Notes: generated by a model from the sequence alone, not told the origin. 64,000 nucleotides of DNA from DASPWW01 sp963841715 (GCA_963841715.1 CAWJDP010000003.1:372001-436000), one strand, 5' to 3'; counted from the first letter of the stretch, positions 27,137-36,858 are shown. Translations and numbers: made by a program.

Positions 27137-28018
27137 CTATGCGCTGCGCGCCGGCGGCCGCGCGTCCGGCGGCTCCGCCCCCGTCCGAGCGCAGGCGGGG
27201 CACGCGCCGCGCGGCAGGCCGCGTCGTTGGCTGACGATGAACCACGCCACGCCGGCGACGGTGAGCGCGCAGGCGACGTAGAGGTTGAGCCGCAGGCCGA
27301 GGAGATGATGGGCCGGATCGATTCGCAGCGACTCCTCGAAGATCCGAAACGCCGAGTACCCCGCGACGTAGAGGGCGAACAGCCCGGGCGGTCGGATCCG
27401 GCGATGGTGGCCGAGCCAGACGAGAAACGCGGCGAGGCCGAGGTCCCAGACCATTTCGTAGAGGAAGGTCGGGTGGAAGGTGGCGAACGCCGCATATCCC
27501 GCGGGACGATGTGCGGCGGAGATCTCGAGACCCCACGGAAGGCTCGTCGGGCCGCCAAACAGCTCCTGGTTGAAGTAGTTCCCAACCCGCCCGATCGCCT
27601 GCGCGACCAGCAGCGCGGGCGCGGCGGCGTCCAGGAATCTTCCCGGCGATACGCCGTGGTGGCGCAGGCGCCACAGCCCGACGGCGGCGCCGAGCGCGAC
27701 TCCGCCCCAGATCCCCAGGCCGCCGTCCCACACCGCCACGGGGCCCCACCAGCCGTGGGGAACCTCACTCCAGCTCGTCGCGAGGAAGTAGAGGCGCCCC
27801 CCGACCAGACCCGCCGGGAAGGCCCAGACCGCAACGTCGTAGACCAGCTCGCGCGAGCCCCCGATCACCTCCCAGCGGCGCACAGTGATCAGGACCGCCG
27901 CCAGCACCGCGACCACGTACATCAGTCCGTAGACGTGGATCTCGAATGGGCCGAGCTGGAGGCCGCTCGACGCTGGACTGGGTATCGAGGCGAGCACCGG
28001 CCTGAGATTCTCGCGCAC
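27137..28018 (-). CDS. lgt: Prolipoprotein diacylglyceryl transferase Lgt
   Basis: 293 residues with seven membrane segments. The Lgt signature is clear: QAIGRVGNYFNQELFGGPTS followed by LPWGLEI, together with VWDGGLGIWGGVALGA and a C-terminal FRIFEESLRID. It transfers diacylglycerol from phosphatidylglycerol to the lipobox Cys of exported lipoproteins, of which this window encodes several. ATG 28018 gives a normal-length N-terminus. The next gene, a candidate intramembrane protease, starts 2 bp after its stop, suggesting linked function in signal-peptide or lipoprotein handling. Confidence 0.95.
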   Translation of the reverse strand: MRENLRPVLASIPSPASSGLQLGPFEIHVYGLMYVVAVLAAVLITVRRWEVIGGSRELVYDVAVWAFPAGLVGGRLYFLATSWSEVPHGWWGPVAVWDGGLGIWGGVALGAAVGLWRLRHHGVSPGRFLDAAAPALLVAQAIGRVGNYFNQELFGGPTSLPWGLEISAAHRPAGYAAFATFHPTFLYEMVWDLGLAAFLVWLGHHRRIRPPGLFALYVAGYSAFRIFEESLRIDPAHHLLGLRLNLYVACALTVAGVAWFIVSQRRGLPRGACPACARTGAEPPDARPPARSA

Positions 28019-28191
28019 GGACGACGGTCAGACCCGGCTGCGCCCGCCTGAGATCAACTCGACGAGACCTCGGATTCGGGGCCCCGGTTCGGAGAGCCCG
28101 AACTGTGCTCGCCGTCGAGTCCGGCGCGCAGCAGAGCCGTGGCCGCCCAGCCGTCCCTCGCGGGAGGATGCGTCGAGCGGTCGAACGCTAG

Positions 28192-28962
28192 TCAGGAAGA
28201 CTCGTGGATGACGTCCTCGATCGCGGCTACCACGGTGTCGGGGGCCTTGCTGAGGATCTGCGTGTGCTTGTGGGGTGTCGTTGCGAATACGGACACGCGC
28301 TTGTTGCTCTCCTCGGCGTCGGCGACGGCGGCGCGCACCGTGCGCATCTCGTCCTCGGTGGCGCCCGAGTGGGCTCCGGTGCCGACTACGAACACGGTCG
28401 GGCATTCCAGCGCCGCGAAGTCGGGTCCGAGTTCGCCGTTGACGGCGTCCATCTCGATCACGACGTCCGCGGACTCGGCGGGAGACATCCGGGCCGAGCG
28501 GGCGAGCGCCGCCATGATGCGCATCATCCACCCCAGCCGACGGAACTGCGCGCGGACCTTCTCCTTTCCGGCCTCGTCGAACATGGCGATCGGGTAAGCG
28601 CCGTCGATGAGCACCAGTCCGCCGACTTGCTCGGGGTGCTGGGCGGCGTAGCGCACCGCGATCGTGGCGCCGTAAGACCACCCGACGAGGATCGGGCGTT
28701 CGATACCGGTCGCGTCGATGACCCGTCCGATGTCGTCGACGGCCGCCTGTACCGAGTAGTCGGCCGATCTGCCCGACTTCCCGCGCCCCCGCGCGTCGAA
28801 CCGCACCGTGCGGTACTTCGCGTCGAGACGGCGGATGACGCGGCTCCAGTTCTGCACGGTGCCGAAACCGCCGCTGAGGAAGAGCAGAGCAGGCGTGCCG
28901 CCCGGGGCGTCGACGGCGTAGAGCCGAGTGTCTGCGGCAGGAATCATGAGTTGTCGTGACAT
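28192..28962 (-). CDS. Alpha/beta-hydrolase
   Basis: 256 residues. The oxyanion region is LLFLSGGFGTVQNW, VRFDARGRGKSG follows strand 4, and the nucleophile elbow is VGWSYGAT (Ser in GWSYG). The acid is probably in the VNGELGPDF/VFVVGTGAHSG region, and the His near TTPHKHTQIL. This is the esterase/haloperoxidase-like branch; the substrate is unknown. It begins at ATG 28962. The 173 bp between it and lgt show no further gene. Confidence 0.85.
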   Translation of the reverse strand: MSRQLMIPAADTRLYAVDAPGGTPALLFLSGGFGTVQNWSRVIRRLDAKYRTVRFDARGRGKSGRSADYSVQAAVDDIGRVIDATGIERPILVGWSYGATIAVRYAAQHPEQVGGLVLIDGAYPIAMFDEAGKEKVRAQFRRLGWMMRIMAALARSARMSPAESADVVIEMDAVNGELGPDFAALECPTVFVVGTGAHSGATEDEMRTVRAAVADAEESNKRVSVFATTPHKHTQILSKAPDTVVAAIEDVIHESS

Positions 28963-29010
28963 CGCGGTCGAGCCTTACGGATTGGCGTGCATCGGTACCG
29001 TTGCTGATCC

Positions 29011-29694
29011 CTACTCGGACGCCAGGATCGGAACGTCGTGGATGATCTGAGAGGGCTTGAACTGCGCCGAGTAGATCGTGGTCAGCTTCCCGCTGGCGGA
29101 GATGCCGTAGACCAGCGCCGAGTGAGCAACCAGCCCCGGGTTGTTGACCTCCTCCTTGGAGCCGACGTTCCATGCCTTCCAGGTCCGGCTGAGTCGCTGA
29201 GGGGAGCCGATCAGATACTGCATCTGGCCGGTCAGCTCGTGTTCCTTCAGAAACCGTGCAACCGTCGCCGGAGTGTCCCCGTGGGGATCGACCGAGACCG
29301 CGATCAGCTGGACCTGGCTGGCTCGGGTGCCGAGCTGCTCCAGCGTCGCATGCAGTTTGCCGGCGATCAGCGGGCACACATCGGGGCAGTGGGTGTACAG
29401 GAAGGTCATCAGGACGACCTTTCCCCGGTACTGATTCATCGTGACCGGCTGACCGAGATTGTTGCCGAGGTGGATGGGCGGTGCGGGTCGCACGGGATGC
29501 ACCGCGAGGCCGGCGAATCGGGGGGACTTCGAGCTCGTCGCATTCCCCGGCAAAGCAACTTTTCCCCCGTTCGTGATGAACACAGTCGCAAGCGCCAGGA
29601 TCGCGAGGATCGCGATCAACGGCAAGAGGAAGATCAGGGAAGGCTTGCCGGGCTCGTCCCCTTTGCTGCTCTTGGTCTTGCTCGCTTCATCCAT
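29011..29694 (-). CDS. SCO1/SenC family copper chaperone
   Basis: 227 residues: one N-terminal membrane helix (LIFLLPLIAILAILALATVF), then a thioredoxin-fold domain facing outside. The copper/redox motif is YTHCPDVCPL (CxxxC), with the third ligand His in VAHSALVYGI; AVSVDPHGDTPATVARFL is the family block. Sco proteins deliver copper to, or reduce, the CuA site of cytochrome oxidase. No cytochrome oxidase genes are in the window. ATG 29694 opens the message and the upstream 550 bp are gene-poor. Confidence 0.9.
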   Translation of the reverse strand: MDEASKTKSSKGDEPGKPSLIFLLPLIAILAILALATVFITNGGKVALPGNATSSKSPRFAGLAVHPVRPAPPIHLGNNLGQPVTMNQYRGKVVLMTFLYTHCPDVCPLIAGKLHATLEQLGTRASQVQLIAVSVDPHGDTPATVARFLKEHELTGQMQYLIGSPQRLSRTWKAWNVGSKEEVNNPGLVAHSALVYGISASGKLTTIYSAQFKPSQIIHDVPILASE

Positions 29695-30250
29695 CGGAGA
29701 CCTCAGCTCATAGCTTGGGTCGCGGACTCGATCTGATCAAGCGTCGGCACCGTGTTGAATCGCCTCTGGCCGCCCCGTCCCTGCACCGGGATCGTTGCAC
29801 GGCAGTATCTCGCTCGAGACGGCTGCCTTCCATGCGGAGTTGCCTTTTCGCCGTGACTTGGGCCGATGGCACCCGAGCAATACGAGCCGCTCACGACTGA
29901 GGAGGCTGAGGACTTCGTTAGGCAGGCAAGCGATGGCCGCTGAGGCGAGGCTGCCCGCCGACGCAGCGAATCCTCGGCGCACGATCTCCACGTTCTCGTG
30001 CGACGCCCGCGCAGTCTCTCGCGGCAGAGTGCTGCTTTCCATGCGAAGCGGTAGCTAAGCGGCTCCGCGGTGCCGCTGCTCCTCTCCGCGAGGAGCTGGA
30101 GCCGCACACCCGTCCGCTCCCCGTGCGAAGCACTGATCACGACCGATTGCGCGACGGCCCGCCGGCCACCCGCCGCGGCGACTGGCTTCGGGGCTGGGAT
30201 TCGCGCGATGGTCTCGCCCATCGCGACGCGGTTTCCGGCGGCTGACGAAG
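29695..30250. other. Gene-poor stretch between sco and tRNA-Arg
   Basis: About 555 bp without a convincing gene. Frames on either strand have Arg/Ser-rich, shadow-like composition, and base composition is less GC-rich than the flanks. A short frame at about 29865-29942 (MAPEQYEPLTTEEAEDFVRQ) is too short to support. The segment lies immediately 3' of the minus-strand tRNA-Arg, a common integration position, but no integrase, attachment repeat or phage remnant could be recognised. Confidence 0.5.
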
Positions 30251-30324
30251 CGCGCGCGACAGGATTCGAACCTGTGACCTCTGGTTTCGTAGACCAGCGC
30301 TCTATCCAACTGAGCTACGCGCGC
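30251..30324 (-). tRNA. tRNA-Arg (anticodon ACG)
   Basis: The minus strand folds into a full cloverleaf: acceptor GCGCGCG/CGCGCGC, D-arm GCTCAGTTGGATAGAGC, anticodon stem CTGGT/ACCAG with loop CTACGAA, and T-arm ACAGG-TTCGAAT-CCTGT. The anticodon ACG reads CGN Arg codons after A34 is converted to inosine. The discriminator is G and CCA is not encoded. Confidence 0.95.
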
Positions 30325-30415
30325 GGGTGCGGGGTGCGACCCCGAGCGGGGGATTCTAGAGCTGCCACGCTCACGTCGATATCGATTGCAAAACCCGGGT
30401 GAGCGAGATCTGGTA

Positions 30416-31189
30416 CTAGCAGCGCGGGTCGCTGCCGGGGGGGCATGGGTTCGCCCCCGTCGGGGGCGCTGGAGTCGTCGGCTCGGGCGTCGGCGCCGTG
30501 GTCGTCGGCGGAGCCTGGGCCGCCTGCTGCGCGGCGGCCGCCGCCGCCCGTTTGTGTGCGAGCAGCGTGTTGAGCTTCGAGAAGCTCGCCGTCAGCCGCC
30601 GGTTGGAGGCGATTAGGTTGGCGCGGATCCGAGTGATGGACGTGCGCTCGGATGCCGAGAGCCCGCCCTCCCGATGGAGGTCGGCGATCGCGCGGCCGAC
30701 CGCGCGGCGAAGCCGCACGTTGGCCACCCGCATGCGGGCCAGGGCCCGCCTCTGCGCGAGGTTGGCGCGGCCCGATCCCGGATCTCCGGTGACCACGAGG
30801 AGCTCGACGAGGGCGACGCGGGTCTGCTTCGCCCCTGTGACGATGTCGGTCTCGACCGGATCGGCCGTCGAGCCCGACGCGAGCTCGCCGGCACGCTGCT
30901 TCAACCCGCCGATCCGCGTCTGCAGGTCCGCCAGCTGCGCCTTGGAGGGATCCGCGGAGAGCTTGTCGACGAGGTCTCCCATGTCGGCCTGAAGGCTCGC
31001 CGCCTTGGTCGCGTGCTCCAGGGAGGCAAGGGCCTGTTCATTGGCGTCGCTGTCCGAATCTGAGCCGCTCGAGCCGCAGCCCCCGACCGCGACGGCGAGC
31101 AGCATCAGCGCCAGGCTGAGTCCGGACGCGATCGCCAGGCTCCCCGGGGATCGCGCGCTCAACCGAAGGTCTTTCATCACACGCGCCAT
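30416..31189 (-). CDS. Secreted lipoprotein of unknown function, helical
   Basis: 257 residues. A lipoprotein signal (LALMLLAVAVGGCGSSGS, Cys in VGGC) is followed by Asp/Ser-rich linker, then about 150 residues of charged helix likely to form a coiled bundle (LADLQTRIGGLKQRAGELAS, RANLIASNRRLTASFSKLN). The end is Pro/Thr-rich and closes in a Cys pair (NPCPPGSDPRC). No family was recognised. It lies 3 bp downstream of the next secreted protein, so the two are probably co-transcribed. ATG 31189 and the in-frame ATG 31177 are both possible starts. Confidence 0.65.
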   Translation of the reverse strand: MARVMKDLRLSARSPGSLAIASGLSLALMLLAVAVGGCGSSGSDSDSDANEQALASLEHATKAASLQADMGDLVDKLSADPSKAQLADLQTRIGGLKQRAGELASGSTADPVETDIVTGAKQTRVALVELLVVTGDPGSGRANLAQRRALARMRVANVRLRRAVGRAIADLHREGGLSASERTSITRIRANLIASNRRLTASFSKLNTLLAHKRAAAAAAQQAAQAPPTTTAPTPEPTTPAPPTGANPCPPGSDPRC

Positions 31190-31192
31190 CGG

Positions 31193-31720
31193 CTACTTCG
31201 ACCGCACCGCGCTCCAGTCGCGCGGTGTGGTCGTGCAGTTGATGCTGCCGTCGCCGCTGTAGCTCTTGTAGGTGACGTCGAACAGTCCCTGCGCAGTCCC
31301 CCCGGCCAGGGTGCCCGTGGCCTTGGCGTGGAAGATCTCCTCCTCGTTCGGCGCGTACTTGTTGCTGAGCGAGAAGGTTCCCCCTGCCTTCTTGATCTTG
31401 CCGCCGCCGAACGGAAGCGGCTTCTGCACGACCGTCAGATAGCTCGATGGGGAGCCGGGCGTTCCCGGGAACGGCGTAACCGTGCAGCTCTCGACGACTC
31501 CGTCCATCTTGAAGGCCTTGATCTTGAGCTTCCCCTTCTTCTTCGTGACCTTGAAGCTCAGGCTCTCGTCCCCCACCCCCGCGGTGGTCCTGCCGACGTA
31601 GCGTCCCTTCTTGATCGCGGACGCGGACGCGGGAACCGCAACGGCGCCGAGAAGCACGGCGATGCTCAGTACGACGACGACGATGATGCCGCGGGCGGCA
31701 TGCCCACATGACTCCCTCAT
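31193..31720 (-). CDS. Secreted protein of unknown function
   Basis: 175 residues from ATG 31720 (GGGGAC upstream); an ATG at 31762 would add 14. A signal peptide (GIIVVVVLSIAVLLGAVAVP then ASASA) precedes a beta-rich domain with alternating Lys/Gly strands (GRYVGRTTAGVGDESLSFKV, KKKGKLKIKAFKMDGVVESC). Two cysteines (VESCTV and SINCTT) may pair. This layout of a short beta domain that starts with GRYxGxT is frequent in secreted actinobacterial proteins, but no function is known. It is upstream of, and close to, the lipoprotein at 30416. Confidence 0.65.
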   Translation of the reverse strand: MRESCGHAARGIIVVVVLSIAVLLGAVAVPASASAIKKGRYVGRTTAGVGDESLSFKVTKKKGKLKIKAFKMDGVVESCTVTPFPGTPGSPSSYLTVVQKPLPFGGGKIKKAGGTFSLSNKYAPNEEEIFHAKATGTLAGGTAQGLFDVTYKSYSGDGSINCTTTPRDWSAVRSK

Positions 31721-31827
31721 GACGTTGTCCCCACTTCCGCGGCGCCCCAACCGCATAGACATAGCCCCGTACCCTGGCGCGCCACACTACAGCGTTTTTA
31801 ACTACGCCCGCGTCTATCGCCGCAAGC

Positions 31828-34633
31828 TCAGCCGCGGCGCGTCTGAATCGCGAGCGTCGTGTAGATCACGACCGCTCCAAGTACGAGGAACGCGAGCAGG
31901 ATCCCGAGGCTCTGTCCGAGCGCGTGGGAGAAGAACGCGCTCCCGTAGCGGTCCGCCTGCGCGAAATCCGGCTGCGCCTGCGTCTTGTCGACGATCGCGC
32001 TGGCCGATCTCAGCCGCGCGCCCGCCCCCGGCGAACGCCCAGCGCGAGAACACGAATCCCGACAGCACCTTGACCGCGGCCGGCATCGACTTCACCGCGA
32101 CGATCGCGCCGGCGAACAGCAGCTGCGGGATCAGCGCCAGCGGGATCAAGCTCGCGGCCTGGTCCTCGCTGGAGACGAGCGCCGAGATCAGCAGGCCCAG
32201 GCTGACCGCGACGAAGCCGGTCATCACCAGCACCGCGAGCATGCGCGAGGTAGTGCGGTCGCCGGCTCGTGCAGGGAGCGCAGGCCGAAGACGATCACGA
32301 CGAGGAATCAGCGCACTGGATCGCGACGAGCGCGCCGAGGACGAGCGCCTTCGACGTCAGGTAGGCGCTCAGCTTCACCCCGACCGCCTTCTCGCGCTCA
32401 ATAGCGCGCGCTCCTTGATGATCTCGCGCGAGCCGTCGATCGATCCGAGCCAGATCGCGGTCGTGACGACGAGGAAGACGAGCAGGGCGGCGTTGTTCGG
32501 GTCGCCGGCGGCGCCGGTCGCGAGCACGTCGGCGGGAACAGGATCGCGATGCCGAGCGCGATCAGCGGCACCTGGCCGAGCAGCAGCGCGAGGTTGCGGC
32601 GGTCGCGCAGCATGAGCTTCAAGTAGCGCGCGCGCGAGCAGGGCCGTCTGGCGCCCGAAGCTCGGGCGCGGCCGCGGCGTCTCGAGCCCGCCCGCGCCCG
32701 CGGGCTGCGCGTCGACGCTTCGACTCCGTCGTCGGGATGTCGCGCTCCTGCTGCGCCTCGAACTCCCGGCGCCACTCCGCCGGCGGGCGCTCCTCGAGCG
32801 CGTCGTAGATCCCGTCGTAAGTCCTCGACCGAGAAGAACTCCGCGCGCCTCGTCGGTCGGCCCGAAGTAGCAGAGCTCGCCCGACCCCATGACGCAGACC
32901 TTGTCGGCGAGGTCGAGGTTCTTCGTCGCGTGCGTGACCACGGTGACCGCCCGCTTGCCCTCCTCGGCGAGCGCGCGGAACAGCTCCATCAGCCGCGTCT
33001 CGAGGCCGGGGTCGAGGCCGGTCGTCGGCTCGTCGAGCAACAGCAGGCTCGGCCGGTTCGAGGAGCTCGGTTCCGACCCCGACGCGCTTGCGCTGCCCGC
33101 CCGACAGCGACGCGACGAGCGTCGCGGTGTGCGCGCCGAGCGAGAGCTCCTCGAGGACCCGGTCCATCGCCTCGCGGACGTCGGAGTCGGTGGAGTCCTT
33201 GCGGCAGCCGCAGCGCGGCCGAGAAGCGCAGCGCCTCCTCGACCGTCAGCCGGCGGTGGACGATCTCGTCCTGCGGCACGTAGCCGATGTCCGTGAGCCG
33301 CGTCGCGACCGGCTCGCCGCTCACCTTCACCTCGCCGCCGGACGGGCTGGTGACGCCCGCGAGCGCCTTGACCAGCGTCGTCTTCCCCGACCCGCTCGCG
33401 CCGATGATGACGACGAACTCGCCCGGCTCGACCGTGATCGAGGCCCGGTTGAGGATCGTCTTGTCGCCGATGACGGTGCTGATGTCCTCGGCCGTGAGCC
33501 GCAGCGCGCCGCGGTCGTCGCGGTGCACGAACCGGCTCCCGTCGAAGACGAGGCGGAACGGCCCGATCCCGATCTCCGCTCCGGGGGTGAGCGGGACCTT
33601 GCCCTTGACGAACTCGCGGTTCAGGCGCGTGCCGTTGACGCGACCCGAGGTCGCGGAGCTCGAAGGCGTCACCCGCGCGGCGGATCTCGGCGTGGAAGCG
33701 CGAGACGTTGGGGTCGTCGAGGACGACGTCGTTCGAGGGATCGCGCCCGAGCGTCAGCCGCTCGGTCTCGGGATGGACGACGCGCGGCTCCGCGTCGTCG
33801 ACCGTGGAGCGCCGGCCGAGCTGCGTACCCTCGCCGGTCAGGTAGCGGAGCACCTCGCCGCCGAGCTCGATCGTGTCGCCGCTGTGCAGCCATCTCGATC
33901 CCTCGCGCACGCGCTCGCCGTTGAGCAGGGTTCCGTTGCGGGTCCCGAGGTCGGCGATGAAGTTGCGGCCCTCTGCGGCGCCGACGATCGCGTGCTCGCG
34001 CGACAGCGTCGGGGAGTCGATCACGATGTCGTTCTCCGGCGCGCGCCCGATCCGGAGCCCCTGCGGGGGCACCGGGAACCGCTTCTCCGCATACAGGACC
34101 GCGGCCGAGGGAGCGCCCTGGACGGGCTGCGGCGGCGGAGTCGGTCGGATCGACGAGGGAGAGCCGCGCTGCTCGGCGGGCGCGCCTTCAACCGAGGCCG
34201 CCGCCGGCCTGGGCGCGGGCGCATTCCCGGCCGCCGACGCCTCCTCGGTCGGCATCTCGGCCTCATCCGCTTCGGCCGGCTCGGCCTCCGCCTCCTCGTC
34301 GGCCTCCCCGTCCACGACCCCAGGTCCGTCGACGCGGAGCTTCGTCTGGCCGACGACGACCACGTCGCCGACCTTCAGCGCGTGCTCCTCGGACGGCGTC
34401 AGCGGGGTCCCGTTGACGCTCGTTCCGTTCGCCGATTCGAGGTCCTCGACGACGAGCCCGCCGTCGGGGGCGGCGCGAACCTCCGCGTGGCGGCGCGACA
34501 GCTCGGGGTCGCCAACGATCTGCCCCGGCCCGTCCGCGTCGCGGCCGATGAGGAGCGAGTCGCGCACCGCAAGGCGCCGGCCGGAGCCGTCCCCCGACTC
34601 GACGACGAGCCACCAGGTGCGGTCCGGGCTCAC
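31828..34633 (-). pseudogene. Triple-FHA ABC exporter (Rv1747-like), broken by about ten single-base indels
   Basis: About 935 residues if repaired. It starts at GTG 34633, overlapping the kinase stop. The order is FHA1 (LLIGRDADGPGQIV, SRRHAEV, ANGTSVNG), FHA2 (LRIGRAPENDIVI, SREHAIV, RNGTLLNG), FHA3 (LTLGRDPSNDVVL, SRFHAEI, NGTRLN), ABC domain (IIGASGSGKTTLVKALAG, SLSGGQRKRVGVG, LLLLDEPTTGLDPG) and an ABCG-type permease (RDRRNLALLLGQVPLIALG, then FSHALGQSLGILLAFLVLG). Frame breaks fall near 33650, 33200, 33056, 32845, 32830, 32715, 32645, 32535, 32395, 32310, 32270 and 32025, with family-like residues between them. In Mycobacterium, Rv1747 is phosphorylated by the adjacent PknF. Confidence 0.75.
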
Positions 34634-36666
34634 CGTGCGGTGCGCGAGAAGACGCCGGCGGCCTGGGCCGCCATCAGGCCGGCGGTCAGAATCCCGAGCA
34701 GCAGGAGCGTCTCGACGTAGGCGCCGACCAGCGGCACCGAGCCGCCGCCCGGGACGCCGATTGTGCTGGGCAGCAGGATCGCGCCGGTGAACATCCACGT
34801 CGCGACGCCCGCGAGGACCACGAGCGAGACCACGCTGCGCCGCACGAGCACGAAGATCGCGCACCCGATCACCGCCAGCGCGAGGGCGATGATGTAGCCC
34901 TTCAAGAACGTCGCCGCGAACCCGCTGCCGAGGTACGCGAACTCGTTGTAGTGGATCCCGCCGACTCCGGAGAACTCCCAGAACGGCAGCAGGATCGCGG
35001 GCAGCGACAGCGCCGCGCATATCCCCGCGACGAGCGCCGCGGGCATGGCCGCGCCGGGTCCCCCCGAGGGTGGATTCGAGACCGCCCGCCCGGCGAGCGA
35101 AGCCCGAACCGCAAGCAGGCCGATGATCGCCGCACAGATCCCCAGCACGGTCCCGAGGAACGCGTCGGGGCGAGGGGAGAGCCCGCCGCCGATCGTCAAC
35201 GGCACCGCAAAGATGTTCCATCCCACGAATGACGCGCAGCCGAGGAAGAGAGCGAAGAGAGCCGCGCGCGAGCGGTTGAAGATGCAGATCACCGACGGGA
35301 CGAGCAGCGAGAGGATGACGAGCACATCGAAGACCTTGCTGCCCGTCGGCGTCGACGACGAGAACACCTTCACGTCGCCGCCGTTGATCGTGTACGAGAC
35401 GAGCAGGATGTCGCCGAGCAGCATGACCACGGCGATCGCCGCCCCAACGATCCCGAGCCACTGCGGCGCGCCGGTGTCGGCCGCCACGGCGGGCGGCGGG
35501 GAAGGCGCGGCGGCCGCAGCCGGCGGCGGGGCCGCGGGCGCCGCCGGGGGCGGCGGAGGTGGTGGCGGCTCCTGTCCCGGCATCGGCGGTGGCGGGAGCT
35601 TCGAGAGGTCGGTCTCCTTCCGTCCCGGCGGGGGCGCGGGCGGCGGGGGCGTGTCGTCTCCCTCCCCCGCGAGCCTCGTCTCCGCACGCGCCGCGTCCGG
35701 AGCGGGGGGCTCCTCCGCCTCGGTCGGGGACGCCGCAACCGTCTCCATCGGACGCGGCGTCTTGCGATCCGGACTGCTCGGGGCGGCCTCGCCCTGCGCG
35801 ACGCTGCGCTCGGGCTCGGAGACCGGCTGGCGATTCGCGGCCGCGACGGTGGCGCGTCCGAGGTCGCCGGCGGACGGGAAGCGATCGCCCGGCGCCTTCG
35901 CCAGTGCCCGCGCTATCAACTCGTCGGTCTCCGAGGGCAGATCGGGCCGGTATCCGCACACGGATGGGATCTGACCCGACTCGTGCGCCTTCAGCGTCAT
36001 CCAGTCGCTCTGTCCGCGGTACGGCGCCGTCCCGGCGAGCGCCTGAAAGAGCACGCACCCGAGCGAGTAGACGTCGCTGCGGGCGTCGATCTCCCCTCCG
36101 AGAAGCTGCTCGGGAGCGACGTAGTCGACGGTGCCGACGAACATCCCCGACATCGTCAGAGCGGTGCGACCGTCTACTCGCTTTGTGAGCCCGAAGTCGC
36201 TGAGGTAGGCGTGGTAGCCGCCGTCGGTGCGCCGGAGGAGGATGTTGCCCGGCTTGACGTCGCGGTGGATGAGGCCGCGCTCGTGGGCCGCATCGAGCCC
36301 GGCACCGACCTGGGAGACGATGTCGGCGGCGAGCGGAAGCGAGAGCCGCCCCTCCGACGCGATCAGATCTCCGAAGTCGTCGCCCTCGACCCAGAGCATC
36401 GTCGTGAACAGCACCCCGTCCTCCTCGCCGGTCTGGAAGATCGGCACGACGTTCGGGTGATCGATCGCTGCCGCGGTCCGCGACTCGCGTTCGAAGCGGG
36501 CTCGAAAATCCGACTCGCGCGCGAGCTCGGGAGCGATCACCTTCATCGCCACGGTGCGATCGAGATGGAGATCGGTGGCGCGGTACACGACCCCCATGCC
36601 GCCGCGCTTTACCTCCGCGTCGATGCGATGCCCCGCGAACTCCGAGCCGGGCGTGAAGTCAGGCAT
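34630..36666 (-). CDS. Ser/Thr protein kinase (Hanks type) with multi-pass membrane C-terminus
   Basis: 678 residues. The kinase domain is complete: glycine loop KRGGMGVVY (20-28), K42, HRDVKPGN with D136, DFG at 157-159, and an activation loop rich in Thr/Ser followed by GTVDYVAPEQ. A Pro/Glu-rich linker (about 280-400) leads to about nine membrane segments to the end. Most bacterial Hanks kinases have one. The stop overlaps the GTG of the triple-FHA exporter, so that exporter is the obvious phosphorylation target. It is divergent from the FHA-protease gene. Confidence 0.92.
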   Translation of the reverse strand: MPDFTPGSEFAGHRIDAEVKRGGMGVVYRATDLHLDRTVAMKVIAPELARESDFRARFERESRTAAAIDHPNVVPIFQTGEEDGVLFTTMLWVEGDDFGDLIASEGRLSLPLAADIVSQVGAGLDAAHERGLIHRDVKPGNILLRRTDGGYHAYLSDFGLTKRVDGRTALTMSGMFVGTVDYVAPEQLLGGEIDARSDVYSLGCVLFQALAGTAPYRGQSDWMTLKAHESGQIPSVCGYRPDLPSETDELIARALAKAPGDRFPSAGDLGRATVAAANRQPVSEPERSVAQGEAAPSSPDRKTPRPMETVAASPTEAEEPPAPDAARAETRLAGEGDDTPPPPAPPPGRKETDLSKLPPPPMPGQEPPPPPPPPAAPAAPPPAAAAAPSPPPAVAADTGAPQWLGIVGAAIAVVMLLGDILLVSYTINGGDVKVFSSSTPTGSKVFDVLVILSLLVPSVICIFNRSRAALFALFLGCASFVGWNIFAVPLTIGGGLSPRPDAFLGTVLGICAAIIGLLAVRASLAGRAVSNPPSGGPGAAMPAALVAGICAALSLPAILLPFWEFSGVGGIHYNEFAYLGSGFAATFLKGYIIALALAVIGCAIFVLVRRSVVSLVVLAGVATWMFTGAILLPSTIGVPGGGSVPLVGAYVETLLLLGILTAGLMAAQAAGVFSRTAR

Positions 36667-36858
36667 AGACGAGCCCTCCTCTGACGCTTGCGATCAATCC
36701 AACCAACGGTGAGACGACACTTGCGGGGTCGGACAATATGTCGCACCGGGGCCGGTGGTCAACCCCTTTTTGTCCTATGCGGGAACCTCGCCTTCGCCGC
36801 GAAAAAGGGAGGTTTTGCATCCCGATCGCGCAGCCGGCAACGATAAGCTGCGCCGACC

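Noticed and set aside
29703..30221. A 172-residue minus-strand frame in the gap before sco
   Set aside because: It is Arg/Ser-rich, lacks conserved motifs or a ribosome site, and sits in the gene-poor gap. I list the stretch as empty.
32375..36058. A 1227-residue stop-free frame on the minus strand
   Set aside because: Its first part is an Arg/Gly-rich shadow of the kinase gene in another frame. Only the stretch from 34633 down carries real motifs, and those belong to the frameshifted FHA-exporter.
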